Assembly (NCBI GenBank): GCA_023052935.1
Contig: CM041292.1
Span: forward strand, 144,694,939-144,758,938
Direction of reading: 5' to 3'
DNA: 64,000 nt
Origin: Piezodorus guildinii
Taxonomy: Eukaryota; Arthropoda; Insecta; Hemiptera; Pentatomidae
Shown: piece by piece, positions 33,217 through 42,360 of the stretch
How the letters are laid out: the number at the start of each line of letters is the position of its first letter
How positions within the stretch are numbered: the first letter of the stretch is position 1
Position numbers and translations under genes: made by a program
The notes under the pieces: generated by a model
Databases searched by the model: none
What the model was told of the DNA's origin: nothing
Seen by the model: the letters and a program-made list of their open reading frames with translations, nothing else

Positions 33217-33990
33217 CTAGGAGCTATATACAATAATTCAGTCGGTGTATTTATATATTCAATATTTTTGACACAAACGTTGCATTTAATATATTTAGTT
33301 TTATTGATGAAGGTAAATACACATAGAATGCAGTAAGTAATTTCATATATCTTATCTTTCAAAAACCAATCTAGTGGTTAATTTACAACATGAGATTCTC
33401 ATAAAATTCAGGGACACATTGCAATGAAATATATTGTAACAAAAACAGATTTTTTTTTTGTGATCTATTACTTCAAGTTCGAATAATTAAAAACAAATTA
33501 ATTAACATGCATTTTTTATATTTTCAGGATTTTCAGGGGCTCATGTATAGTACTATTACGACTAAAATTAAACTATTACAAAACAATCAGATTTCAAAAT
33601 GTTCCTTTCTAGCTAGGAGCTATATACAATAATTCAGTCGGTGTATTTATATATTCAATATTTTTGACACAAACGTTGCATTTAATATATTTAGTTTTAT
33701 TGATGAAGGTAAATACACATAGAATGCAGTAAGTAATTTCATATATCTTATCTTTCAAAAACCAATCTAGTGGTTAATTTACAACATGAGATTCTCATAA
33801 AATTCAGGGACACATTGCAATGAAATATATTGTAATAAAAACAGATTTTTTTTTTGTGATCTATTACTTCAAGTTCGAATAATTAAAAACAAATTAATTA
33901 ACATGCATTTTTTTATATTTTCAGGGGCTCATGTATAGTACTATTACGACTAAAATTAAACTATTACAAAACAATCAGATTTCAAAACAC
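33202..33990. repeat. Near-perfect 397-bp tandem duplication
   Basis: The segment starting AATGTTCCTTTCTAGCTAGG at 33202 starts again at 33599 and continues to about 33990, with very few differences: one C/T in the TTGTAAYAAAAACAG tract, a slightly different T run and a ~10-nt deletion where the first unit reads CAGGATTTTCAGG. Such low divergence means a recent event, or an assembly artefact. The right unit abuts Repeat A. Confidence 0.85.
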
Positions 33991-34115
33991 GACTATCACT
34001 TACCTCCCTTGTTAAAACCAATTTAAGAATTTTGAAATACATTTCGAAATAAAAATAAATTGTTCAAGAATCAATTAAATTAGATTTCAATAGAAACATG
34101 TGTTTTATTAAATAA

Positions 34116-34539
34116 TCTATACTAATATTATAAAGCTCTAGAGTTTGTTTGTTTGTTTGTATGAACGCGCTAATCTCAGAAACTACTGGTTCAAATTGAA
34201 AAATTGTTTTTGAGTTGGATAGTCCATTTATCGAGGAAGGCTATATAACATCACGCTGCGACCAATAGGACCGAAGAATCAGAGGAAAATCTGGGGAAAA
34301 ACAGGAAAAATTGACCTCGAATCCCAACGATTCTAAATGATTTACCTTTTAATTTTAAAATAATCCAATTTCCCGTTAAGTTATCTATTGCCGTAACAGT
34401 TAATAAATCACATAGGAGAGCATTTAAACACGTAGGAATCGATTTACGTCAAGATCGGATTGCGGAGTAAATCAGTATGTTCTTCTGCCACAAGAAAATA
34501 AAACCAAAAATATCATTTAAGCAGAAATACTTTAAAGTA
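34116..34539 (+). mobile_element. Helitron-like 5' end
   Basis: Begins TCTATACTAATATTATAAAG, then GTTTGTTTGTTTGT, GAACGCGCTAATCTCAG, AACTACTGGTTCAAATTG and ATTTATCGAGGAAGGCTATA. This is the widespread insect Helitron-like 5' terminus as I recall it (5' TC, A-rich host base before it). No Rep/helicase coding is present, so it is non-autonomous or truncated. The recognisable part fades after about 34320. Confidence 0.65.
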
Positions 34540-35270
34540 TTGGGTCGTCCGTAAAGTTGGTAGAGGTTTTTAAAACTAAATTTACCTTCTGTTGTTTCTA
34601 CTAAAAATGAATCACGAGGCTAATGATTAGTTATATGCCTTTAAACCTCATGGAATTAACTATGTTTACTTACTGAATTCCTATTTTTTAAGGATTAGTA
34701 GCGTAGTTTTTTGCAAACCAACATGAGTGACGATTCAGTTCATTTTCGGCATAATATGCTGTTCTTTTTTTAAAAAAAGGGAAAAAACGTAGCCCAAACT
34801 GCAAGAAAGATTCGTTCCGTGTATGGCAGCGATTCAATTGCTGATAGCACGGTTCAGAAGTGGTTTTCGCTGTTTAGAGGGTCTTCTATTTGGTAGACCA
34901 ACCCCGGGCTGGCCGGAGTTCAACTCTTGACATCGAGGATATTATGACGGTCATTACAAACAATCCACGAATTACTGTTCGTGAGATAGCTGCGGAGTTA
35001 AGAGCCTGCAAATCGACTATTTTTGATCATCTAAAGAAGGCCGGGTACGTCTGTCGTTACGACGTTTGGATTCCCCATGAGCTCAGTGAAAGGAATCTTT
35101 TTGAAAGGATTTCATGTTGTGATTTGCTGCTGAAAAAAAAATGTGGAGGATCCATTTTTGAAACGAGTTGTAACTGGGGACGAAAAATGGATTCTCTACA
35201 TCAACACCAGCCGAAAAAAACTTGGGTGTTGCCTGGAACGACGCCGCTTGCAACACCAAAGGCCGGCTTG
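34540..35270 (+). pseudogene. mariner transposon, truncated transposase
   Basis: Starts at a TA with TTGGGTCGTCCGTAAAG, a mariner-like terminal sequence. A transposase reading begins ATG at 34723 (MSDDSVHFRHNMLFFF), then a stop, then GKNVAQTARKIRSVYGSDSI and STVQKWFSLFRG (first HTH). After another stop and a shift it continues as PRAGRSSTLDIEDIMT and VREIAAELRACKSTIFDHLK (second HTH), YDVWIPHELSERNL (linker), and in another frame VVTGDEKWILY with the first catalytic D. The sequence is lost after AGL at about 35270, before the second catalytic D. At least two stops and two frameshifts; no right inverted repeat. Dead. Confidence 0.85.
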
Positions 35271-35871
35271 TCTATTATATTTTATATACAACAATCAGTT
35301 AGTTTATCGGCTTTTCATCACTCTCCATTGACTTTTACAATGCTGTGTATTTGATAATATTTTTTCTAAAATCTTAAGCTGTCCGAAAGGTATATTATAC
35401 ATCTATGTTACCATTCTTCTGATCAAAAACACAAAAATTGCATAAAAAAATTATTTTGGCGCTTTCATCCTTTAGTTCTTTAACAAATTCGCTCATCTTG
35501 CATATTTATCCCTTATTTGTCAATACTATGAAGATGATGGGCCTATTTTTCTTTTAATCAAAAATTAAAAGCACTTTAGAGGAGGAAATTTTAAAATATC
35601 CTCCTCAATTCCAGTCAACAATTTTAGGGAAAAAGTTGCTGTAATATCTCGGGCGTATAGTTTTCAGTTGAACTTAAGTTGAAATTTCAGATTTGTAAGT
35701 CTTTTCGTACTTTCAAGACTTGCCATTCACACACACCTTTTTTAGGGACTTGGTCATTCCGACTTAAGGGGACCTAAAACGTGTATTTTCGTCGAAAACT
35801 GGAATTCAAAAATTTTCACAATCGCAATACTATCCCTTACTATATATTTTATACATGGGTAAGTCAAAGTA

Positions 35872-37324
35872 AAAATATATAAACATTTAATATTGAATAA
35901 CGATAGATGTTATTCTTAGTCAAAGCCTCCAACGTTCGGGATACTTGTAATTTTTAAATAATTAACACAAATTTACAAAAAAAAAAAGAACATTTCTTCT
36001 CATATGTCCTTATAACCTAACGTCTATTTGCATTTAATTTCAAGATTAAAAAATTTGCTTGATCGCGATAGATTCCTATGATCAATATTTTATATATATC
36101 GCTAATTATGAGTAATATTTTTTTAATTATATAACATTTCATTCTTATCTATCTCTTAGACCTAATTAGAGCTCTTACAATCTTCTGCGGTAAGATCTTT
36201 AGGGGGATGATACTAATATTAGTAATAAAATAACACGCCAAAAAAAAATCTCATTTCCTTTAATTAATTTTTTATTAAAATTTCCTAGTTGTTAGAATTA
36301 AAATATCTTTTTCGAATTACGGTAGTAATGCTTAATGACAGTTCTAGCACCAGAGACATTTTTAAGAGCCCTTTATTATCCTTCTAATCTCTTGGATCAT
36401 TAGAATCTAATTTTCTTTTAATCTAAAAAAAGATGTATTCTTAATTCCATATAAAAAATCTTATAAACACAAATTACTTTAATTAGACATAAATCACTTA
36501 CATTTAGATAAACATAGGTTAAGAGGTAGCGACCGTTAAAGTGAAGGTCGGAAGTAGTCATAGTAAAAGCTTGAAATTGTGATTTCCTTGACCAAGCTTC
36601 AAATGAATGTTCTACTGATTCACCTTCAAGTATATCACTTCTTCAAGACTGTTGGGTCTACCAAGGAAAACTATTTTTAAGTTATCTGTTTTAAATCCTA
36701 AGTGTGGTGATTAAAACTCTTTTTATGAAGGTCGTATGTTGTATGAGGAAGGTTATTGTGTCTGTTACCAACTTAAGTACTATTTTCCTTTTAATTCTTT
36801 ATAAAAATTACTATATCCACGTTTCATTCTAAAAAGTACTATCTCCATATTATATTGTTAAAAAGTTACAGAAAAGTACAATCATTTGAAAAAATAAATT
36901 GGCAACTGGGTAAAAAATGAACTTTAGATTTTAATAAAAAAAGATTTAAGTAAATTGGTTCAATAATAAATAAATGACAATTTTTTGAGTATTTTGTGAA
37001 ACAGTCTAACGTGGACATAGTTCTTTTTGGAAATTAACGTCTCAATTCTCAGTAATCATTCGATAGCTGGACAGCTTTATTGAAAGAAAAAAAAAAAATT
37101 TTTTTTATATTCAGTGTAATCTTTGCATATGATGTTTTTACCATATTTTGATCAAATCATTTCGACAAATAGAAATAAGAAGACAGCTTGCTGGGGTGCT
37201 GTTTGTGAGGTAAGAATGGATGACGTAGAAAAAAAGAATTAGGAAATGGGCTCTGTATTTTTTATTTATGATATAAAAAAAATTCCTTAGCAATTTCTTA
37301 AAACATATCTGTTGTAAACGAACG
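35872..37324. other. No gene recognised
   Basis: AT-rich DNA without frames of interest. ATGAAGGTCGGAAGTAG-like and GAAGGTCGTATG words recur but no repeat unit is clear. Confidence 0.4.
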
Positions 37325-37562
37325 AGTATAGTGGTCTAGTGGGCAGAGCACTGGTCTACTGTTTTCCAGGTCCCGGGTCCGACCCCGATGGGGTGGCTTT
37401 TTTTATTTTTTTATTTCAGCCATTGGATGTAACCTGCGGTACACCTAACCTCTATAAAGTGGGTACCCAAAATGTGAGGAAAAACATGCGCCTGACCGTC
37501 ATCTAGGCCTAATCATATCCTTGTACGGCCATTGTGTGTGAAACAGTACGAATCTCTATAAG
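37325..37562 (+). repeat. tRNA-derived SINE (type S4)
   Basis: A-box-like TAGTGGTCTAGTGGGCAGAG and B-box GTCCCGGGTCCGACCCC at tRNA spacing, closing with ATGGGGTGGC. The body begins with a T-rich linker and contains ATGTAACCTGCGGTACACCT, AAAGTGGGTACCCAAAATG, AGGCCTAATCATATCC and TGTGTGTGAAACAG. The head resembles tRNAs with GGTCTAGTGG-type A boxes. Not a functional tRNA, since the acceptor arm is not closed. Confidence 0.65.
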
Positions 37563-37730
37563 TACTGAACCAAAGTTCTATTTTAGGTTGTAAAGGTACA
37601 GTTTTTCTTATTTATCGAAATTGTATAAAGTTGAATAACAAATTTGCTAAGTAGTTTCGAAGCAGCTTTAATTGTTACCGAAATCAAAGCTTTAATCTTT
37701 CCGAATGTATATTATTTCAAGTTAAACCTC
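37563..37730. other. Spacer, nothing recognised
   Basis: Short AT-rich spacer up to the target duplication of the next element. Confidence 0.4.
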
Positions 37731-37791
37731 CAGAAAAAGATTATAGATGGAATAGTCAGGAATCAGTCATTTTTTGAATTTTTTTTAATTT

Positions 37792-37833
37792 TGCCAACGT
37801 TTCGGCTCAAGCTTGTGAGCCATCATCAGGGCA
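37792..37833 (-). ncRNA. Hammerhead-ribozyme-like motif, left arm
   Basis: Minus strand: UGCC (stem I), CUGAUGA, an extra U, GGCUCA-CAAGCU-UGAGCC (6-bp stem II), GAAAC, GUU, GGCA (stem I). Stem III would be only AC/GU, the weak form known from PLE ribozymes, which are thought to act better as dimers. All invariant core bases are present; the unpaired U before stem II is unusual. Confidence 0.7.
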
Positions 37834-37887
37834 TTACTGAGCCATGTCCAAGCATAAACGTCTGAGTTTATGCTTGGACATGGCTCA

Positions 37888-37929
37888 TGCCCTGATGATG
37901 GCTCACAAGCTTGAGCCGAAACGTTGGCA
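37888..37929 (+). ncRNA. Hammerhead-ribozyme-like motif, right arm
   Basis: Plus-strand twin of the motif at 37792-37833, with identical core and stems, facing it across the palindrome centre. Predicted cleavage after GUU at about 37925. Confidence 0.7.
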
Positions 37930-38064
37930 AAATTAAAAGTTGTTTTAAAAAAATGACTGATTCCTGACTGTTCCACCTATAATAGTTTCTACAGTCGACT
38001 ATACATCCTCAATATACTTCAGAAAAAGAGATAACGGAAAAACCTTCTACTCATAAAACCTTAT

Positions 38065-38325
38065 AAGCCAATAACAGCCTTCGATCCCTAGTTCGCAGGT
38101 TCAAACCCAGCAGATGGCCCTAAAATTTTTTAAAGATAGTAAAAAATTCTTGGTTATACTCTCTTCAAAGTAGAAGTAAAATTGTGGTCCCGAGTCTGTG
38201 TTATGTTACTCATTAATCATCCCCATTCTATTTGAATCTTGATATAAAAAAATTAGGACTCCCATCGTCCGATTTACCACAGAAACATTAAGTGACGTTA
38301 AATAAATAAACAGACAAAATAACAG
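38065..38325 (+). repeat. SINE S2, decayed copy
   Basis: B-box GCAGGTTCAAACCCAGCAG, then CCCTAAAATTTTTTAAAG, ATTCTTGGTTATACTC, a TAAAATTGTGGTCCCGAG segment and the terminal AAGTGACGTTAAATAAATAA. The head is partly lost and the body has many substitutions. Confidence 0.65.
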
Positions 38326-38556
38326 AACAAATAGTCTGGTATAAATAATACCTGAATAACTAGAAACAAATGTATAGTATTGTACGAATAGACATGACAA
38401 TATTTAATGCGATATTTAATTTTTAAATAATGCTTCAGGTATTTAACTTTTAAATATAAATTGTGGTATTTGCAATTAAAGCTATATCATGTCAGTGGTT
38501 AATTTGATTTTGGGTAAAGAGATCATCACTTTTTTATATGATAATTTATAATAATA

Positions 38557-39078
38557 ATAAGCTAATTTTATGGCGAGTTGAAGTGGCTTAACCCTTCCAA
38601 TCGTCGCAAGTATTTCCTTGCGTCATTCCTTTACCAAGTAATCCAATCCCGCCGTCCATCATACATTTTTGACCTCCTACAGTTCAAATCCTCTGTCCAT
38701 TCCCTTTATACACGCTCGAGGCCTTCAAATTTATACAGTACGGCCCACCGAACTGCACATTTCGACAGATCCTTTCTTATCCGATTCTCAATCCTATGGA
38801 ATTCTATCCCTCCTACCATCCGCCACTCCCATCTCTTCCTACCTTCAAATCACGTATATTCGATCACTTTATGAATACCCCGGCTAACTAGAATTGTAAA
38901 TAAGCTTTTTTATATATTATTTTTATTTTTTTCTCATTGAAAATGTCTATTTTATACCAGTACTTATTAATTTGTTTGTATTCATTTAATTTACTCTAAG
39001 ACTCTAAAGCCCTTTTTGTACATTCTGTATATTTTATTCTAAAGGGACGTGTCCCAGAATAATAAAGAATTTATTTAT
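38557..39078 (+). pseudogene. LINE-C: C-terminal RT relic and 3' end
   Basis: A second LINE lineage. The frame at 38578-38874 reads RRKYFLASFLYQVIQSRRPS, then HFDRSFLIRFSILWNSIPPT and IRHSHLF. The (F)SxLWNSLPxxIR block is the usual C-terminal signature of Jockey/CR1-type RT proteins. The true end (PTFKSRIFDHFMNTPAN then TAG) is in a different frame, so there is a shift near 38840. The 3' UTR ends AATAAAGAATTTATTTATTT, a tail quite unlike the poly-A of LINE2. Related fragments: 54730-55500 and 59683-60050. Confidence 0.75.
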
Positions 39079-39404
39079 TTATTATATTAATCTCACAGTG
39101 CAACATACACGCGAAAAATGAGGAGAGTAAACAACCAGTGTTTTGATATAATGAGTTTGTCTATGATTTCCGGCTTCTTCATGCCTTATTATCTTCATTG
39201 ATAATAAACCTTCAAGCTGTAAGACATAGTCAACTCTGAACGAGAAAATGTCAGTATTTCGAAACAAATCGATATAATCCTATACTCTCAGGATATAAGA
39301 ACCAATCAGTCAAACCAGAAACAAGTGTTCCACTTAGCCGTATAATAAAACATTAATGTACGGGTAATGCCATTCTTTGATGTGTGAGTCATTGTACGAA
39401 TAAT

Positions 39405-39407
39405 TTT

Positions 39408-39458
<51 letters not shown>
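39405..39458. repeat. (TA)n microsatellite
   Basis: Uninterrupted TA dinucleotides over about 48 nt, followed by a T run that starts the antisense LINE tail. Confidence 0.9.
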
Positions 39459-39465
<7 letters not shown>

Positions 39466-39675
39466 TTTATTATTTATTGAGAAATATTACAATTTGTTAC
39501 TTAATGAACAGTAGTAATAGTGATGTAGTACACATTCATACAATATATACAGAAAATAATGATAAAGTCAAATTACATAAAATCGGAAATAAATAAATTC
39601 AAATATATACAAGAAAATAACAATTAATAAAAACAAAAAAACAACAACAAACAAATGAAAACAACAACATGTAGT
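39459..39675 (-). repeat. LINE1/2-family 3' UTR fragment
   Basis: The minus strand aligns with the last ~200 nt of LINE2: plus-strand ATTGAGAAATATTACAATTTGTTAC, ACACATTCATACAATATATACAGAAAATAATGA and AATTCAAATATATAC mirror the LINE2 end. Extremely 5'-truncated; the plus-strand T run is its tail. Confidence 0.75.
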
Positions 39676-39873
39676 AGATATATATTAAAGCCGTAAATTG
39701 GAAGATAAGAGTTAAAGATAAAAAGGGTCAACAAAAAGACGAGCTTAATTTATTGGACCAAACGGCATTTTTAGATAGACTCAAAATAGTTAATTTAATA
39801 ATATTGTTTAATTTAATAAATAATGTTTTTTTATGAAAATGTTTTTTTAACTTTGACCATTATTTTTATTATA

Positions 39874-40085
39874 CCACTGGTTTTCATTCTGTCTTCTTCC
39901 TTAATTCCTGATAACCCTCCGAGGCGTCTGAAAAGAAGATGGCCTCGAGACCTTCTAGTTTAGAATATATTTAGAGTGCTGCAATGGGTGGTGTCTCTAC
40001 ATGTATTTCAAGTCAATTTACCATATATCCATAACATTTACTTGATGTATTTTGCATACAGTTGTAAATATCAATAAATATGTTT
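39874..40085 (+). mobile_element. LINE-J 3' end (plus strand)
   Basis: Starts in the last 30 codons of LINE-J ORF2: PLVFILSSSLIPDNPPRRLK then RRWPRDLLV and TAG at 39961-39963. The 3' UTR follows, ending ACTTGATGTATTTTGCATAC, AGTTGTAAATATCAATAAAT. It matches 8350-8580 and 16317-16600. Confidence 0.75.
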
Positions 40086-40349
40086 AAAATGAAAATGAAA
40101 TTTTGTTATTATTGTATGTATTGTTATTTTTATTTCACTAATGTATTTTATATCACTAAAGTCTATTTTATATATTTTTAACCGAACAGTTAAAAAAAAC
40201 AAACATTTTTTTTTCAAACAACTGAGTGCTGATGACCATTCCATACCAGAAACAGTTTTTCCATTGACTAACTTATAGTTGTAGATGTTACAGCAATAAT
40301 TCATAGGTCAGAATGTCTGTCAGTCTAGACACAACCGGTTGTTTGAAAT

Positions 40350-40600
40350 CATAAAGTGCTCTCAGAATCTTTTAATCTAATTTTAAAGCTGTTCAAGTTA
40401 TTCAGAGTATCAAATGACTACCGATTTTTTTTTTTTTTAATGAATTAATTCTTTTATAAAAAATAATTGAACTCTTCTCTTAGAATTAATTAAATGATTT
40501 AATTAAAATTAAGTGCACTCAGAATCTTTTAATCTAATTTTAAAGCTGTTCATATAATTCAGAGTATCACATGACAAACGATTTTTTTTTTCTAATGAAT
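40350..40600. repeat. Two-unit tandem duplication (~158-bp period)
   Basis: AGAATCTTTTAATCTAATTTTAAAGCTGTTCA at about 40368 is repeated at about 40522, each followed by ATTCAGAGTATCA.ATGAC, CGATTTTTTTTT and AATGAATT. Few differences; no function seen. Confidence 0.7.
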
Positions 40601-41289
40601 TGAAATAAAGCACTAATTGTATTTAACAAATGATCATACTGCTACTTTCACCGCTTGAAATGAAAGTCTAACTTTCGAATTTATTTATAATATATATTTT
40701 TTTAATGTATTAATTATTACAAAATGAATTATATTATAAAAGTTATATTTTAAGTTACTTGTTTCTTTTTTTTTTTTTTATTTGGGCAAAAAAAATGGTA
40801 TTTTAAATAAACATCTTAAATGTTCAAATGTACCTTCTGAGTTTTAAAGATCTCAAATTGCTAAACAAAGTTAAACAAGCTATCACAATCACAAAAAAAG
40901 ATGTGTACCACATATTTTTTAACAATGTTTTGAAGTTTTAACGATCAACACACGCAATGCAATTAACCTAATCTATTTTTTTAATTTATATATTGCTAAA
41001 TAACATTCGAATTGTGATAATTTTGTATTCTGGGGATCATTTAAATTAAAATATACAAACATGAAATGTCGAATAAAAGCTTATTAAACCTATGTACTTT
41101 GGAAAATGATGATTTTTTTTTTGGCTATGATGGTAAGAGAAGAGATTCTTTAACTTAAGAAATAAATACATACACAGTAAATACAAAATTTAGCTTTTAA
41201 AAGACTAAATTTATATTTAAAAAAAAATATTATGCTAGTTATATGCCGGTTTGATTTTAATTTTTTATCGTTAATGTAATATAAAAAAA
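40601..41289. other. No gene recognised
   Basis: Very AT-rich DNA with T runs. Confidence 0.4.
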
Positions 41290-42000
41290 TTGGTGAGGGA
41301 AAAACACGACTTTCATTTACCTCCATTTTTAAAATCGATTAAAGAATTTTTAAATACAGTTAGAGATAAAAATGGAAACATGTGATTTATTAAATAATCT
41401 ATTATATAATTATCTACAACAATCAGTTAGTTTTATCGGCTTTTCATTTCTTTTTATTAACTTTTACAAGCTTGTGTATAAGATAATTTTTTTTCTATAT
41501 TCTTTAGCTTTCTGGCGGCATATTATACTCGTACGTGTATATTTACTGTTATTATGTTCAAAAACAAAAAAAATGCAATTAAAAAATATTTTTTGCAGTT
41601 TTCTTCTTTAGTTGGATATCGCATTTGTTCAGCTATTGTTGAAATTTATATATTTACTTGTTTAGTATCATTGATAACAAGATGTTATGATTATTTTTAT
41701 ATAGAATCCACAAAATTTAAGATATGTCAGAATAAAAAATATTAAAATATCTGCATTGAGGTCCTGTCAGACTATTTCAATCAGGGCGAAACCTACATGA
41801 TATTAAAGCCCATTAAACTTTACATCGATGTAGCGAGTTTAATCAAAATCGTTAAAGACGTTTTTCAGAAAATGTGCGAAATGAACGGTATAAAGTGGCT
41901 GTTTGGTTAGCTTATTTCGATGAAAAAGTTTCTATTACATCTTGGGCGTATACTTGAAAATTTTCATGATCGCAACACTTTTCTGTACTCTATATTTCCA
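41290..42000 (+). repeat. Repeat A, copy 3 (right end lost)
   Basis: Left end AACACGACTTTCATTTACCTCC; internal tracts AACAATCAGTTAGTTTTATCGG, CCTACATGATATTAAAGCCC and TCTTGGGCGTATACTTG agree with other copies. The last ~100 nt expected are reduced to ATTTTCATGATCGCAACACTT, and the AGGTAAGTG terminus is missing. Confidence 0.7.
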
Positions 42001-42089
42001 ATTTGTGGGTCACCTTTGGGATGATCTTGTTACTTTCGCAATTCTAATTAGACATAAAGAAGGAAAAGAAAAAAACTGGCCCTAAGACT

Positions 42090-42354
42090 GGATGCAGATT
42101 GCTTGGCCTTTGGCCCCAACTTCGCCTGCCTCGCCGCTGACCTTGGCTGAGATCTCGGTATAAATTCCGGTTTTTTAGCCTTCGTTGGTTCCAGCTTCCG
42201 GAGCCAGTTCCGTGGCGACTTCCCCCTGCATCAGAACTCAGTCTTCTCTCCTCAAGTCCTGATGGAGTCTATCATTACCTCTTCTCTGGACGTCGTTAAC
42301 GGCGCAAGCTGCAAAGGATGGCTCTCAGAACTAACAACCGCTCATACCAACTCA
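42090..42354 (+). promoter_or_regulatory. GC-rich patch: TATA-like box and splice-donor-like end
   Basis: An island of clearly higher GC in AT-rich surroundings. It holds GGTATAAATTCCGG (about 42157-42170), a TATA-box-like element, and ends AACTCAG|GTAACT (about 42354), a fair 5' splice site. No long frame on the plus strand. It could be a host promoter with first exon, or the LTR/5' UTR of a retroelement. I cannot decide; no second copy was found in the window. Confidence 0.3.
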
Positions 42355-42360
42355 GGTAAC

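Larger units (their letters stand above)
33986..35871 (+). repeat. Repeat A, copy 2 (split by inserted block)
   Basis: The left end ACACGACTATCACTTACCT at 33986 continues to AAATAA at 34115. The right part resumes at 35271 (TCTATTATATTTTATATACA) and runs to GGGTAAGTCAAAGT (about 35858-35871). Between them lies the Helitron-like/mariner block. With the block removed, the order matches copies at 41290, 45503 and 50504. Confidence 0.75.
37741..38016. mobile_element. Palindromic Penelope-like foldback with two facing ribozyme motifs
   Basis: A ~276-bp element between direct repeats (CAGAAAAAGA at 37731-37740 and 38020-38029; 13 bp with one mismatch if extended). Left arm GATGGAATAGTCAGGAATCAG ... 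GAGCCATGTCCAAGCATAAAC is mirrored as GTTTATGCTTGGACATGGCTC ... CTGATTCCTGACTGTTCCACC-like sequence. The right end adds the TTTCTACAGTCGACTATACA...CTCAATAT extension. Both arms carry the hammerhead-like core, on opposite strands. It has no coding capacity. Both arms lack the intron-like segment of the 58-kb PLE. Confidence 0.8.

Noticed and set aside
33202..33990. CRISPR-like or satellite array
   Set aside because: Only two units, no spacers or short repeats, and a eukaryotic context.
39384..39596. 70-codon frame with repeated IY
   Set aside because: Produced by the (TA)n microsatellite and an antisense LINE tail.
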